From contig JADKJZ010000014.1 in assembly GCA_016720805.1 (NCBI GenBank), positions 124,001-188,000 of the forward strand: DNA of 64,000 nt, read 5' to 3'. The position numbers and the translations under genes are program-made. The notes beneath the pieces were generated by a model that saw only the letters and a list, made by a program, of their open reading frames with translations, made no database searches and had not been told where the DNA came from. The DNA comes from Gemmatimonadota bacterium. Lineage in GTDB: Bacteria > Gemmatimonadota > Gemmatimonadetes > Gemmatimonadales > GWC2-71-9. Below, piece after piece: positions 40,674 to 52,743 of the stretch (within the stretch, counting starts at the first letter, position 1; each line of letters opens with the position of its first letter).

Positions 40674-41048
40674 GTGGAGTATCCGGACAACCTCAAGTAT
40701 TCTGTCGAGCACGAGTGGCTCGCCGCTGATGGCACCGTCGGTATCACCGCCTTTGCCGTCGAGCAGATCGGCGACATCGTCTTCGTCGAGCTCCCGGCCG
40801 TCGGGACCGCCGTCAGCGCCGGCAAGCCGTTTGGCGTGATCGAGTCGGTCAAGGCCGTCAGCGAGCTCTTCGCTCCGGTCTCCGGCAAGGTCGTCGCGGT
40901 CAACGACGCCCTGGGCGATGCGCCCGAGACGGTGGCCAGCGACTGCTACGGTGCCGGCTGGTTGGTGAAGATCGAGCCGAGCAATCCCGATGAGGTGCTC
41001 GGACTGCGCAACTCGGCAGATTATCAGACGATGATCGCCGCGAGCTGA
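40674..41048 (+). CDS. gcvH: Glycine cleavage system H protein
   Basis: 124-residue lipoyl carrier that shuttles the aminomethyl group between P and T proteins. The lipoylated Lys is in GVIESVKAVSELFAPVSG. Starts with GTG 15 bases after gcvT. Followed by a strong terminator-like hairpin before gcvP. Confidence 0.97.
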   Translation: MEYPDNLKYSVEHEWLAADGTVGITAFAVEQIGDIVFVELPAVGTAVSAGKPFGVIESVKAVSELFAPVSGKVVAVNDALGDAPETVASDCYGAGWLVKIEPSNPDEVLGLRNSADYQTMIAAS

Positions 41049-41062
41049 CACCTGAATGCATT

Positions 41063-41095
41063 CGACAGGGCCCGACCGGGCCCTGTCGCTTTTTC
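41063..41095 (+). terminator. Rho-independent terminator or attenuator between gcvH and gcvP
   Basis: CGACAGGGCC and GGCCCTGTCG pair over 41063-41088 around a short CGAC loop, followed by CTTTTTC. It has the form of an intrinsic terminator on the plus strand. Because gcvP begins 21 bases later, read-through must be partial or gcvP has its own promoter. Confidence 0.85.
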
Positions 41096-41115
41096 AACAC
41101 GAGAGCAAGCCTCTG

Positions 41116-44052
<2,937 letters not shown>

Positions 44053-44065
44053 CGGGCATACGCAG

Positions 44066-44148
<83 letters not shown>

Positions 44149-44227
44149 TTTCGCGTTTCGGGACCGGCCGTAGGTTATCGGGACGGGGTTCCCCCGAGTT
44201 CCCTTCGCCCTGTATCTGGAGGTTCCC

Positions 44228-44890
44228 ATGGACCATGGGTCAACGCCCGGGACGCCACGTCGTGGCTTCCTCGGGCAAGTCGCCGCGGCCGCCGTCGGCG
44301 TCGGCGCCGCCTCACTGTTGCCGATGACCGCGCACGCTGCCGCCATGACCTCGACCGCCGTCGATCCGCAGTTGGAAGCGTGGTTCGGCAAGCTCACCGG
44401 CAAGCACAAGACCGTCTTCGACGCGACCGAGCCGAACGACGGCATGCCCGCGATCTGGCCGCGGATCTACCTCAACACGACCGACGCCACGTACCCGGGC
44501 GAGAAGGCGGTGGCCATGGTGATCCTGCGCCACGGCGGACTCGGCATGGGATTCACCGATGCCATCTGGGCCAAGTATCCCATCAGTGAGATGTTCAAGA
44601 TCGCCGATGGTGTGCCGCTCAAGAAGAATCCCTACGCCACCATCACCGGCCTCCCGATCCCCGGACTGGGCATCGCCGAGCTGCTCAAGGGAGGCGTCCT
44701 GGTCGGCGCTTGCGACGTGGCGCTCACAGTGTACAGCACCAAGGCGGCAACCACGATGAAGCTCGACCCCGCCACCGTGAAGAAGGAGTGGGTCGCGGGG
44801 CTCTTCCCGGGCATCCAGGTGGTGCCGTCGGGTGTCTTCGCCGTGGCGCGGGCCCAGGAGTTCGGGGCGAATTACATCTTCGCGGGGTAG
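44228..44890 (+). CDS. Tat-exported DsrE-like protein
   Basis: 220 residues with a twin-arginine signal (TPRRGFLGQVAAAAVGVGAA ending AHAAA), so export is of a folded protein. The rest resembles DsrE-family sulfur-relay-like proteins: VAMVILRHGGLGMGF, LVGACDVALTVYS and the closing VVPSGVFAVARAQEFGANYI. The DsrE assignment is from general pattern and is uncertain. One Cys (in GACDVA) is at the position usual for a reactive Cys. Confidence 0.65.
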   Translation: MDHGSTPGTPRRGFLGQVAAAAVGVGAASLLPMTAHAAAMTSTAVDPQLEAWFGKLTGKHKTVFDATEPNDGMPAIWPRIYLNTTDATYPGEKAVAMVILRHGGLGMGFTDAIWAKYPISEMFKIADGVPLKKNPYATITGLPIPGLGIAELLKGGVLVGACDVALTVYSTKAATTMKLDPATVKKEWVAGLFPGIQVVPSGVFAVARAQEFGANYIFAG

Positions 44891-44900
44891 GGCGTGAGAC

Positions 44901-44920
44901 GGGCGCAGCATGCCGCGCCC
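44901..44920. repeat. GGGCGCAGCATGCCGCGCCC palindrome
   Basis: 20-base palindrome with one mismatch, followed by GTAC, as in the copies at 9408 and 9443. Confidence 0.8.
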
Positions 44921-44950
44921 GTACCGGCGGCTCCGGCGCTATCCTTGAGG

Positions 44951-47093
44951 ATGCCCCGCATCCGCCTCGCTCCCGCTCCTGCTGCTCCCCGCTGTGCTCC
45001 CGGCGCAGCGCCCCGTCCCCTTCACGCCGGGGATGACGATCACCGCCTCGACGCGCATCGCGCCGGGGCGGTATCGCATTCCGGCCACCGACTCGGTCGG
45101 CATCGTCGTCCGGGGCCGGGGCGTCACGCTCGACCTCCGCGGCGTGGAGCTGGTGGGCGACACCATGCCCGGCCAGCCCGATCGCTTCACCGGAGATGGG
45201 ATCCTCATCGATGGCGGAAGCGACGTCACGGTGCGCGGGGTGACGGTGCGCGGCGTCAAGCACGGCCTCGTCGCCCGCGGGACGCGCGGCCTCCGTCTCT
45301 ACGACAGCGACTTCTCCTACAACCAGAAACCGCGGCTCTATTCCGGCATCGAGAAGGAGTCGCTGGTCGACTGGCTCTCGTTCCACCAGAACGAGAAGCG
45401 TGAATGGCTGCGCCACGGCGCCGGCGTCTATCTCGAGGGCGTGGTCGGTGGCGAGATCCGCAACGTCACGATGCGGCAGGGGATGAACGGGCTGATGCTG
45501 ACCCGCACCGACTCGCTGCTGATCTGGAACAACGACTTCTCGTACAACTCCGGCCTCGGCATCGGGATGTATCGCTCGTCGTACAATCGGATCCTCCACA
45601 ACCGGATCGACTACGACGTGCGCGGCTATTCCCACCGCTTCTACAATCGCGGCCAGGACTCGGCCGGCCTCCTGATGTACGAGCAGAGCTGCTTCAACGT
45701 CGTCGCCCACAATTCCGTGACCCATGGCGGCGACGGCCTCTTCCTCTGGGCGGGCCAGTCCACCATGGACACGGGGAAGGGCGGGGCGAATGACAATCTC
45801 TTCTACGCCAACGACTTCTCGCACGCCCCCACGAACGGCATCGAGGCGACTTTCTCGCGCAATGCCTTCGTGGGCAATCGCGTCGAGGAGAACTGGCATG
45901 GCGTTTGGGGCGGCTACTCGTACCAGTCGGTGATCCTCGGCAACACCTTCCGCCGGAACGTCGAGGCGATCGCCATTGAGCACGGTCAGGACATCCGGAT
46001 TGTGGGCAACCGCTTCGAGGGCGACACTGCCGCGATCCGCCTCTGGTGGAACAAGATCGAGCCGAGCGACTGGGGTTACCCGAAGTACCGCGACACCAGG
46101 TCGCAGGACTATACCGTCCTCGGCAACAGCTTCAGCGGCACCCGCCTGGCGATGCGCGTCGAGAACACCCAGCGCTTCCGGGCCGACGGCAATGCCTTCC
46201 TCAAGGTTGACTCGCTCCTGCGTGTGAATGGCGACACCACCGGTTGGTCGATGGTGCAGCGCCCGGGCGAGGCAACGACGGTGCCGATCCCGTCGCGGTA
46301 TGTCGTGCCGAAGTTGCCGGGCGGGCGCGACGCGCTGATTCCCGCCGGTGGTCGACGCGGTCGCGCGACGATCATCGTCGATGAGTGGGGGCCGTACGAT
46401 TACCTGAGCCCGAAGCTCTGGCCGGTCGGTCGCAGCGATGCCACGCCGCAGAAGCTCCGCGTGCTCGGCCCGGCGGGAAGCTGGCGCGTGGTAGCAAAGG
46501 AAGGCGTCGCGACCCTCTCCACCGAAACGGGCCGCGTGGGTGACACCCTGGTCGTGACGCCGATGGCCGGTCGGGAGGGGGACTACCGCGTCGAGTTGGA
46601 GTATCGCGGAGCCGCCGTGACCTCACCCTTCGGCGTGCGGAGCGCGACCGGTGTCCCGGTCCGCTTTGCGTGGGTGCGCTACCTCCTACCCGTGAAGTGG
46701 GCCGTCACCTTTGCCCGCACGGATTCGACCGGCAACGCGCCGGCGACCACCTCCGCCGCCCCGCTGCAGGGGATCGTGGCGCAGCGCGACACCACACGCC
46801 TCGACTTCACCTGGTACGGCCCGCCGAAGGGAATTCCCGCGAGTTGGCTGCTGACGCGTGCCGAGGCGTCGACCACCCTCGCGCCAGGGCGATATCGGAT
46901 CCGCACGATCGCCGACGATGCCGTTCGCATCTACCTCGACGGCAAGCTCCTCCTCGACGACTGGGTGCCCGGCGAATCGCACGTGAAGGAGGCGGAGTTC
47001 ACGGCGACCGGCACGCATCAGCTGGTGGTGCTGCACTGGCAGAAGGATGGCTGGTACGAGCTGCGGGTGGATGTGGAGCGGGTTCTTCGGTAG
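44951..47093 (+). CDS. Exported right-handed beta-helix protein (signal peptide frameshifted)
   Basis: About 710 residues. Residues 50-400 carry parallel beta-helix repeats (NosD/PbH1 type): GLRLYDSDFSYNQ, NGLMLTRTDSLLIWNNDFSY, YNRILHNRID, NAFVGNRVEENWHGVWGG, IRIVGNRFEGD. The C-terminal ~130 residues (TTLAPGRYRIRTIADDAVRI ... VVLHWQ) resemble a PA14-type sugar-binding sandwich. The long frame opens only at a GTG (44994), but an ATG at 44951 after GAGG would begin a good signal peptide (PRIRL ... LLLLPAVLPAQ) if one base near 44969 were removed. Enzymatic activity, if any, unknown. Confidence 0.8.
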
Positions 47094-47096
47094 ACC

Positions 47097-48188
47097 TCAC
47101 GGCCACGTCGGCATCGCGTAGCGCCGGATTCGCACGATGTCATCGCGATCCACTTCGCTGACGTACAGGCCGCCCGCGCCGAAGCCCACCACCGCGCTTC
47201 CCTTCGGCAGCGTGACCCGCCCTCGCACCCGCGTCAGGTCGACAATGTCGTAGTGCTGGGCCGAGTTGCTCGGGTCGAGGCGGGGAATCCAGAAGGTGCC
47301 GTCGGGGGCCGCCCGGACCGGGGTATCGCTGAACGCTTCGAAGGCCGGCAGCCTGGCGGGAAACACCCGTTCCGGTCGCTTTGGCGCGGCCCCGCCGCCG
47401 GTGCCCATGCCGCGGATCGGCTGCGCCTCCAGCTCGGCCCGCTTCGCGGCAATCTCGGCGTTGGTCGGTGCCCGATTCGGCCACGGGAGGGCCACCGGCG
47501 CACTCCACCGTGCGGACGTCCAGGACCGGACCTGGTAGGGCGCGCTGCCGACGACCACGATGCGCCCGTCTGCCTGCACCAGCCAGCTTGCGGTCGGCGG
47601 CCAGACTCGCATCGGTCCACCGCTGGAGACCATCGCCGACCGGCCGGCATCGAAGGTTACCAAGGTGTCGAGTCGATCCGAGTTCGGATCCCATCGCACC
47701 ACGGAGATGGAGTCGCTGAGTTCCCGGGCGGCGCTGTACCGCATGATCTCGCCATAGAGTCGGCCATTCGCGTCGCCGTGGTGCAGCAGCAATCGTGCGG
47801 GATAGCCGATCACCTCGCCGACGCTCCCATCCTGGAGCACCGGCAGCAGCCGGCGTTGTGCAAAGTCCACGACGAAAGCCCCGCCTTCACGCCGCGGCAA
47901 CACATACTCGCCGACGGTTCGATACTCCCGGGGTCCGGCGCCGGTCCGGGCGACAGGCCGCGAGGTGCCGGTGGCAAGATCGAGCGTGGCGATCTGCTGA
48001 TTCTCCGCATCGCCGACCAGCAGCTGTCCCGGCCGCAGTTCGACCACCCAGGAAACGACTGAGAACTCTGCGCCTGGCGTGTGGGTCGGGCGGCCGAGGG
48101 CCCGTGGAGCCCCGTCCTGCCCTGGGAGACCGGACGTCGAGAGCACCAAGGCGGCAACCGCGGAACAGGTCGCGAATCGGGATCTCAT
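47097..48188 (-). CDS. 6-bladed beta-propeller exported protein
   Basis: 363 residues from the ATG at 48188 (a GTG three codons upstream is possible), signal peptide SAVAALVLSTSGLPGQ without lipobox. Family signature in the altered form RTGAGPREYRTVG. Close in pattern to the protein at 54870, including the C-terminal GSAVVGFGAGGLYVSEVD block. Function unknown. Confidence 0.82.
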   Translation of the reverse strand: MRSRFATCSAVAALVLSTSGLPGQDGAPRALGRPTHTPGAEFSVVSWVVELRPGQLLVGDAENQQIATLDLATGTSRPVARTGAGPREYRTVGEYVLPRREGGAFVVDFAQRRLLPVLQDGSVGEVIGYPARLLLHHGDANGRLYGEIMRYSAARELSDSISVVRWDPNSDRLDTLVTFDAGRSAMVSSGGPMRVWPPTASWLVQADGRIVVVGSAPYQVRSWTSARWSAPVALPWPNRAPTNAEIAAKRAELEAQPIRGMGTGGGAAPKRPERVFPARLPAFEAFSDTPVRAAPDGTFWIPRLDPSNSAQHYDIVDLTRVRGRVTLPKGSAVVGFGAGGLYVSEVDRDDIVRIRRYAMPTWP

Positions 48189-48304
48189 GGGAACCACCTG
48201 GAAGGGTTGTGGGATCTAGCGTAGACGCGCGAGCCCCCCTCGGCGTCGCGCCAGGCGACGCGCCTTACCCGAGGCTGACATCCATCGGAGGAGATATCTT
48301 TGAC

Positions 48305-48360
48305 TGGTCACTGGTCACTGGTCACTGGTCACTGGTCACTGGTCACCGTTCACCGTTCAC
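48305..48360. repeat. TGGTCAC / CGTTCAC heptamer array
   Basis: Six TGGTCAC units (48305-48346) directly followed in phase by two CGTTCAC units (48347-48360), ending 18 bases before the udk start. The in-phase switch of unit shows one array holding two related words. Confidence 0.92.
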
Positions 48361-48378
48361 CCCACCTCCGGAGCACCC

Positions 48379-49020
48379 GTGCCTGACGCCCCTCGCCCTC
48401 GCCCCCTGATCATCGGCGTCGTCGGCGGCTCCGGCTCCGGCAAGACCACCGTGGCGCGCGCGATCCACGAGGCGACCGGGATCGATGCCGCGTTCGTCGA
48501 CCAGGACGCCTACTACAAGGACCTCGGCCACCTCTCGATGGACGATCGGCGACGGGTCAACTTCGACCACCCCGACGCGCTCGACAACGACCTGATGGTC
48601 GAGCAACTCGAGGCGCTCGCGGCCTGGCAGCCGATCCAGAAGCCGACCTACGACTACGCCGCCCACACGCGCGCGGCGGCCGTCGTCACGGTGCAGCCGA
48701 GCCCGATCGTGATCGTCGATGGCATCCTCCTCTTCACTGATGCGCGGCTCCGGAAGCACTTCGACATCAAGCTCTACGTCGACGTGGCCGACGATATCCG
48801 CTTCATCCGCCGGTTGCAGCGTGACGTCGAGGAACGCGGCCGCACCATGGGCGACGTGATCCGCCAGTACCTCACCACCGTGCGGCCGATGCATATGGAG
48901 TTCGTCGAGCCATCCAAGCGGTATGCCGACGTCATCCTCCCGGAGGGCGGCCACAACAAGATCGGCGTCGAAATGGTGATCGCCCGCGTGATCCTCGAGC
49001 TGCAGCGCCGCGTCACGTGA
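48379..49020 (+). CDS. udk: Uridine kinase
   Basis: 213 residues. Phosphorylates uridine and cytidine in pyrimidine salvage. P-loop GVVGGSGSGKTTVA at residues 13-26, family segments DQDAYYKD, NFDHPDALDNDL and PTYDYAAHTR. GTG start after a heptamer array; stop overlaps the next GTG. Confidence 0.95.
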   Translation: MPDAPRPRPLIIGVVGGSGSGKTTVARAIHEATGIDAAFVDQDAYYKDLGHLSMDDRRRVNFDHPDALDNDLMVEQLEALAAWQPIQKPTYDYAAHTRAAAVVTVQPSPIVIVDGILLFTDARLRKHFDIKLYVDVADDIRFIRRLQRDVEERGRTMGDVIRQYLTTVRPMHMEFVEPSKRYADVILPEGGHNKIGVEMVIARVILELQRRVT

Positions 49021-51005
49021 GGGTCGCCCTCGCCGCGCTCCTGCTCGGCGCCGCGGTTCCGGCTGCGGCGCAGGGGACCTTCACCCTCGATCGCTTTCTC
49101 GAGCTCGAGCGGGTCGCCTCGCCTGCCATCAGTCCCGACGGCAAGTCGATCGTCTACACCCGCATCCAGGCCAACCGGATCGCCGACTGCTACGAGTCGA
49201 TGCTCTGGCAGGTCGATGACAACGGCGCGAATCCTCGCCAGGTCGCCCCCGGGCATCACGCCGCGTGGTCACCTGACGGAAAGCGCTTGGCATGGCTCGC
49301 CGAAATCGAGGGCGTCACACAGCTCATCGTCCGGACCATCGGCGGCGGTGATGTCACACTCACGACTGGCCCGACTCCGCCGATCGCGTTCCGCTGGTCG
49401 CCCGATGGCCAGCAGATCGCCTTCACCAGGCTGGTGCCATTCGCTCCGCCAATCCGTGTCACCTCGCCGATCCCTGCCGAGGGGGGCAACTGGGCCGCCG
49501 ATCCGAGCATCACGACCCGCCTCCGCTCGGCCGAGGGGTGGGTGCAGCTCTTCGTCGTGAGCGCCACGGGTGGCGAGGCGCGTCAGGTGACCGCCGGCGG
49601 CTTCGACGTCGGTGCCCGCGACACCGGCGTGCATGGCACCATTCCCTTCGACTGGTTCCTCGACGGGACGGCGATCGTCTTCGACGGCCTGCTCGAGCCC
49701 GACGCCGAGCGGCGCTATCAGCAGTCGCAGCTGTACGTGGTGCAGGTGGCGAGTGGCGAGCTCCGCCGCCTCACCGCGACCGATGGCTTCTGGCACACGC
49801 CGGTCGTCTCGCCCGACGGCAAGTGGATCGCATTCAGCGGTTTTGCTGACGGGACGGCGAGCTACCGCACGCAGCCCCTCCACGTGATCCGCCCCGATGG
49901 CGGCGGGTTCCGCACGATGACGGCGAGCCTCGACCGTGATGCCGTCGGCGCCACCTGGGATCCGGACAACCAGACGGTCTGGTTCAGCGCCGAGGATCGC
50001 GGGGCGATCAACAGTTACTCGGTGTCGCTCAAGGACGGCAAGGTGAAGCCGGGGTCGAACGGCCTGCACCGGATGGAGCTCGCCGCGATTGCCCGAAAGG
50101 GCGGCTACGGCCTGGCCATCCGGAGCACGGCGTCGCTCCCGTGGGAGCTGGTGCGCTTCCCGCTCAAGAAGCCGTGGGAGATCCAGCCGGTCACGCACCT
50201 CAACGACGCGCTCGCCAAGGCGGTGCACTTCGGCGAGGTCGAAGAGGTTGAATACCACTCCGGCGACGCGTTGGTGCAGGGATGGCTGGTGAAGCCGCCT
50301 GACTTCGTCGTCGGCAGCAAGCGACCGCTCCATGTCGAACTGCATGGGGGCCCGCACGCGATGCAGCACCTCGGTTTTTCGCCAACGGCGCAGCAGATGG
50401 CCGCGGCTGGCTACCTGGTGCTCTTGCTCAACCCGCGCGGCTCGACCGGCTACGGCAGCGACTTCGGTGCCGCGCTCGGCACCCGCTACCCTGGCGTCGA
50501 CCTCGACGACGTGATCGCCGGCGTCGACGAGGTGATCAGCCGCGGCTGGGTCGACACGGCGAAGGTTTTCGTCGGCGGCTGCGGCGGCGGCGGGATGCTC
50601 GCGTCGTGGGTCGTCGGTCGGAGCACCCGCTTTGCTGCGGCGTCGGTGCGCTGCCCCGCCAACGACTGGCTCGCCGGTCTCCCTGGCCCGCTCGGCGCCG
50701 AGGAGGAGCCGTTCTTCTCGCGGCCATGGCGGCAGGATCGGCTCGACTGGAGCGAGCGGTCACCCTTGCACGTGGTCGGGGCGGTGCGGGCCCCGGTGCT
50801 GGTCGTCGCCGGCGATTGTCGCCGCGCGCTGCCGATCGACGAGGGGGGCGAGTGGTTCTCGGCGCTGCAGCTCCGCGGCGTGCCATCGGCGCTGGTCCGA
50901 CTGAGCGACGAATGCGGTGCCGCGACGCAGCACCCCTCCAACTGGCTCCGCACCCGCCAACTCATCCTCGACTGGTACGCCCACGCCACCACGGGACCTC
51001 GATGA
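49017..51005 (+). CDS. S9-peptidase-like exported protein lacking the catalytic triad
   Basis: 662 residues with signal peptide (ALAALLLGAAVPAAAQ), an N-terminal beta-propeller (SPAISPDGKSIVYTR, AFRWSPDGQQIAFTR) and a C-terminal alpha/beta hydrolase domain as in prolyl oligopeptidase family S9. The nucleophile motif, usually GGSxGG, reads VGGCGGGGML with Cys at 522; the Asp position (about 602) is Arg in GDCRRALP; the His position (633) is Cys in DECGAA. Spacings (80 and 31) match active S9 enzymes, so the alignment is firm. C546 and C601 lie near. Likely a pseudoenzyme, possibly with a Cys-based metal site. Coupled to udk and the SDR gene. Confidence 0.88.
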   Translation: MRVALAALLLGAAVPAAAQGTFTLDRFLELERVASPAISPDGKSIVYTRIQANRIADCYESMLWQVDDNGANPRQVAPGHHAAWSPDGKRLAWLAEIEGVTQLIVRTIGGGDVTLTTGPTPPIAFRWSPDGQQIAFTRLVPFAPPIRVTSPIPAEGGNWAADPSITTRLRSAEGWVQLFVVSATGGEARQVTAGGFDVGARDTGVHGTIPFDWFLDGTAIVFDGLLEPDAERRYQQSQLYVVQVASGELRRLTATDGFWHTPVVSPDGKWIAFSGFADGTASYRTQPLHVIRPDGGGFRTMTASLDRDAVGATWDPDNQTVWFSAEDRGAINSYSVSLKDGKVKPGSNGLHRMELAAIARKGGYGLAIRSTASLPWELVRFPLKKPWEIQPVTHLNDALAKAVHFGEVEEVEYHSGDALVQGWLVKPPDFVVGSKRPLHVELHGGPHAMQHLGFSPTAQQMAAAGYLVLLLNPRGSTGYGSDFGAALGTRYPGVDLDDVIAGVDEVISRGWVDTAKVFVGGCGGGGMLASWVVGRSTRFAAASVRCPANDWLAGLPGPLGAEEEPFFSRPWRQDRLDWSERSPLHVVGAVRAPVLVVAGDCRRALPIDEGGEWFSALQLRGVPSALVRLSDECGAATQHPSNWLRTRQLILDWYAHATTGPR

Positions 51006-51724
51006 CGCTCAGGACCGCCATTCTCGGTGCCGCCACCCCGCTCGGTGCGACCCTCGTCCGCGTCGCCGCGGAGCGCGGCGATCGCCTCGCCGTGGTCGCG
51101 GCGCAGCCGGGCCGCATCCCGCTGTTCGCCGATCTGGCCCGCGAGCGGCCCGATCAGGTGGTGCTGGTGGGCGATTCGCGCCGCACGCCTGACGAGGTGG
51201 CGCTGGCGGTGACGGAGGCACTGGGTGGCGCCGTCGATCGGCTGATCCTCGCCGGTTGGCAGGAGCACGCCGGACCGACCCTTCCCGATCAGCACGCCAA
51301 CATCACGTTGCCGAAGCTGGACCCGGCATTGGTGCTTGCCCAAGTGGACCAGAACGCGGTGCTGCCACTCGCGCTCGCTCGCGCCTTCCGGCTTCCGCTG
51401 CGCAGCGGGGCGGCACCGGCGATCCTCGCGATCACCTCATGGCTTGGCTCGTTCACTGATCGGACGGATGGCGGGCACTACGGCCAGGCCATCAGCGCCG
51501 CCGCGCTTCAGATGGCGATGCGCACCCTCGCGCTCGACCTCGAACCCGACTCGATTCGCGTCATCATCGGCAACCCCGGTCTCTATCGCACCGCGCTTCA
51601 CGGACCGGCCGTGCAGCCCTCGGCGGATGAGGTCGCGGCGGGACTGCTCGCAACGCTCGAGGCGGCCGATGACAGTGTGAATGGTAGGATGGTGGATTGG
51701 CGGGGGAGGGTGTTGGCGTGGTGA
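51002..51724 (+). CDS. Degenerate short-chain dehydrogenase-like protein
   Basis: 240 residues with an SDR-type Rossmann fold. The cofactor loop reads GAATPLGATL, with Pro where a Gly is usual. The catalytic YxxxK is not preserved: the segment HYGQAISAAALQMAMRTLAL matches SKAALxMAMRTLA of active SDRs but has Ala for Lys. The later GNPGLYRT matches the family PG motif. Probably not an active oxidoreductase. Coupled to the S9-like gene (ATGA); a heptamer array begins nine bases after the stop. Confidence 0.75.
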   Translation: MTLRTAILGAATPLGATLVRVAAERGDRLAVVAAQPGRIPLFADLARERPDQVVLVGDSRRTPDEVALAVTEALGGAVDRLILAGWQEHAGPTLPDQHANITLPKLDPALVLAQVDQNAVLPLALARAFRLPLRSGAAPAILAITSWLGSFTDRTDGGHYGQAISAAALQMAMRTLALDLEPDSIRVIIGNPGLYRTALHGPAVQPSADEVAAGLLATLEAADDSVNGRMVDWRGRVLAW

Positions 51725-51732
51725 GGTAAGAC

Positions 51733-51827
51733 GATGATGGATGATGGTTGATGGATGACACGATCGATCATCCATCATCCATCATCCATCATCCATCATC
51801 CATCATCCATCATCCATCATCCATCAT
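51733..51827. repeat. Inverted heptamer arrays (GATGATG / CCATCAT)
   Basis: GATGATG x2, GTTGATG and GATGACA at 51733-51760 face eight CCATCAT units at 51772-51827, forming an inverted repeat between the convergent SDR and PorV-like genes. The left side is nine bases from the SDR stop, the right side abuts the PorV-like stop (TAG at 51829-51831). Confidence 0.92.
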
Positions 51828-51828
51828 C

Positions 51829-52743
51829 CTACCTGAACCTCACCCCCACCCGATGCGTCGCCCCCGCCCCCTTCAGCTGCTGGAACGCATAGTCCACGCT
51901 CAGTCGATCGGCGTTCACGCTCGCGCCGAGCGTCAGCGCGGACGCACCGTCGTGTTCGGGCTGGATCGCGGCCTGTGCCCCGACGCGGCCGGTGAAGCTC
52001 CAGCCGCTGACCGGGACGTAGCTGAGCTCGACGCCACCATTCGGCACAAGCCGACCGCGCTTGTCCGTCATCACCGACGCCGCGATCCCGCCATCGAACC
52101 AGGTGCTGACGGGGAGGCCCGTCGCCATCGCGCCCAGCGTCACCTTGGTGGGAAGCCGGAGTGCCGGGGTCGAGTTGTTCTCGAAGACGCCGTCGGGGTC
52201 GGCCAGGACGAGGCCGACGGTGACGAACGAGACGTCCTTCGCGAAGCCGATGTCGAACGACGGCGTGCTCTGCCGGCCCAGCGCGACCTGCTGTGCGAGG
52301 TACTTCGCGGTGACGCCCACCCGGAAGCCGTTCTGCTGCTTCGAGAGGCTCATCAGGCCGAGGACGCTCGAGGCAGCGAAGTCGCCGCCTGCTGCCAGCT
52401 TCCCGATGGTGGTGGCGCCGTCCTCACGCTCGGCGCCGTACTCGATGTACTGCACGCCGAAGCCGACGGTCCAGCCGAGCGCGGTGGTGTTGGTGGCGAG
52501 CGACGCCAGCGAGGCATGCGAGCCGAAGCGCTGGTGCGAGACCACCGTCCCGCGGGAATCGCCGACCTGCGCCGGGTTGTAGAAGATCACGTCGGGGGTG
52601 TCGCCCGCGACGTAGGCGTTGCCGAGCGCCATGCCGCGGGTCGAGCCCGGGAGCAGGAGGAGCGGCGGCGGCTGCGTCGGCGACTGGGCCGAGGCGGTGC
52701 CGGCAAGCAGCGTGATCAGCGCGAGGGGGAGCAGCCGCTTCAT
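51829..52743 (-). CDS. PorV/FadL-like outer-membrane protein
   Basis: 304 residues with signal peptide (LPLALITLLAGTASAQ). Opening GSTRGMALGNAYVAGDTPDV and FYNPAQVGD are typical of the PorV/PorQ (UPF0164) barrel family found in Bacteroidota and relatives, and the protein ends in HRVGVRFR. Role here unknown; in Bacteroidota relatives serve in type IX secretion. ATG overlaps the upstream stop (ATGA). Confidence 0.82.
   Translation of the reverse strand: MKRLLPLALITLLAGTASAQSPTQPPPLLLLPGSTRGMALGNAYVAGDTPDVIFYNPAQVGDSRGTVVSHQRFGSHASLASLATNTTALGWTVGFGVQYIEYGAEREDGATTIGKLAAGGDFAASSVLGLMSLSKQQNGFRVGVTAKYLAQQVALGRQSTPSFDIGFAKDVSFVTVGLVLADPDGVFENNSTPALRLPTKVTLGAMATGLPVSTWFDGGIAASVMTDKRGRLVPNGGVELSYVPVSGWSFTGRVGAQAAIQPEHDGASALTLGASVNADRLSVDYAFQQLKGAGATHRVGVRFR

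Noticed and set aside
41056..41115. Upstream start for gcvP
   Set aside because: It would translate the terminator hairpin and add 20 residues without similarity; the ATG at 41116 is preferred.
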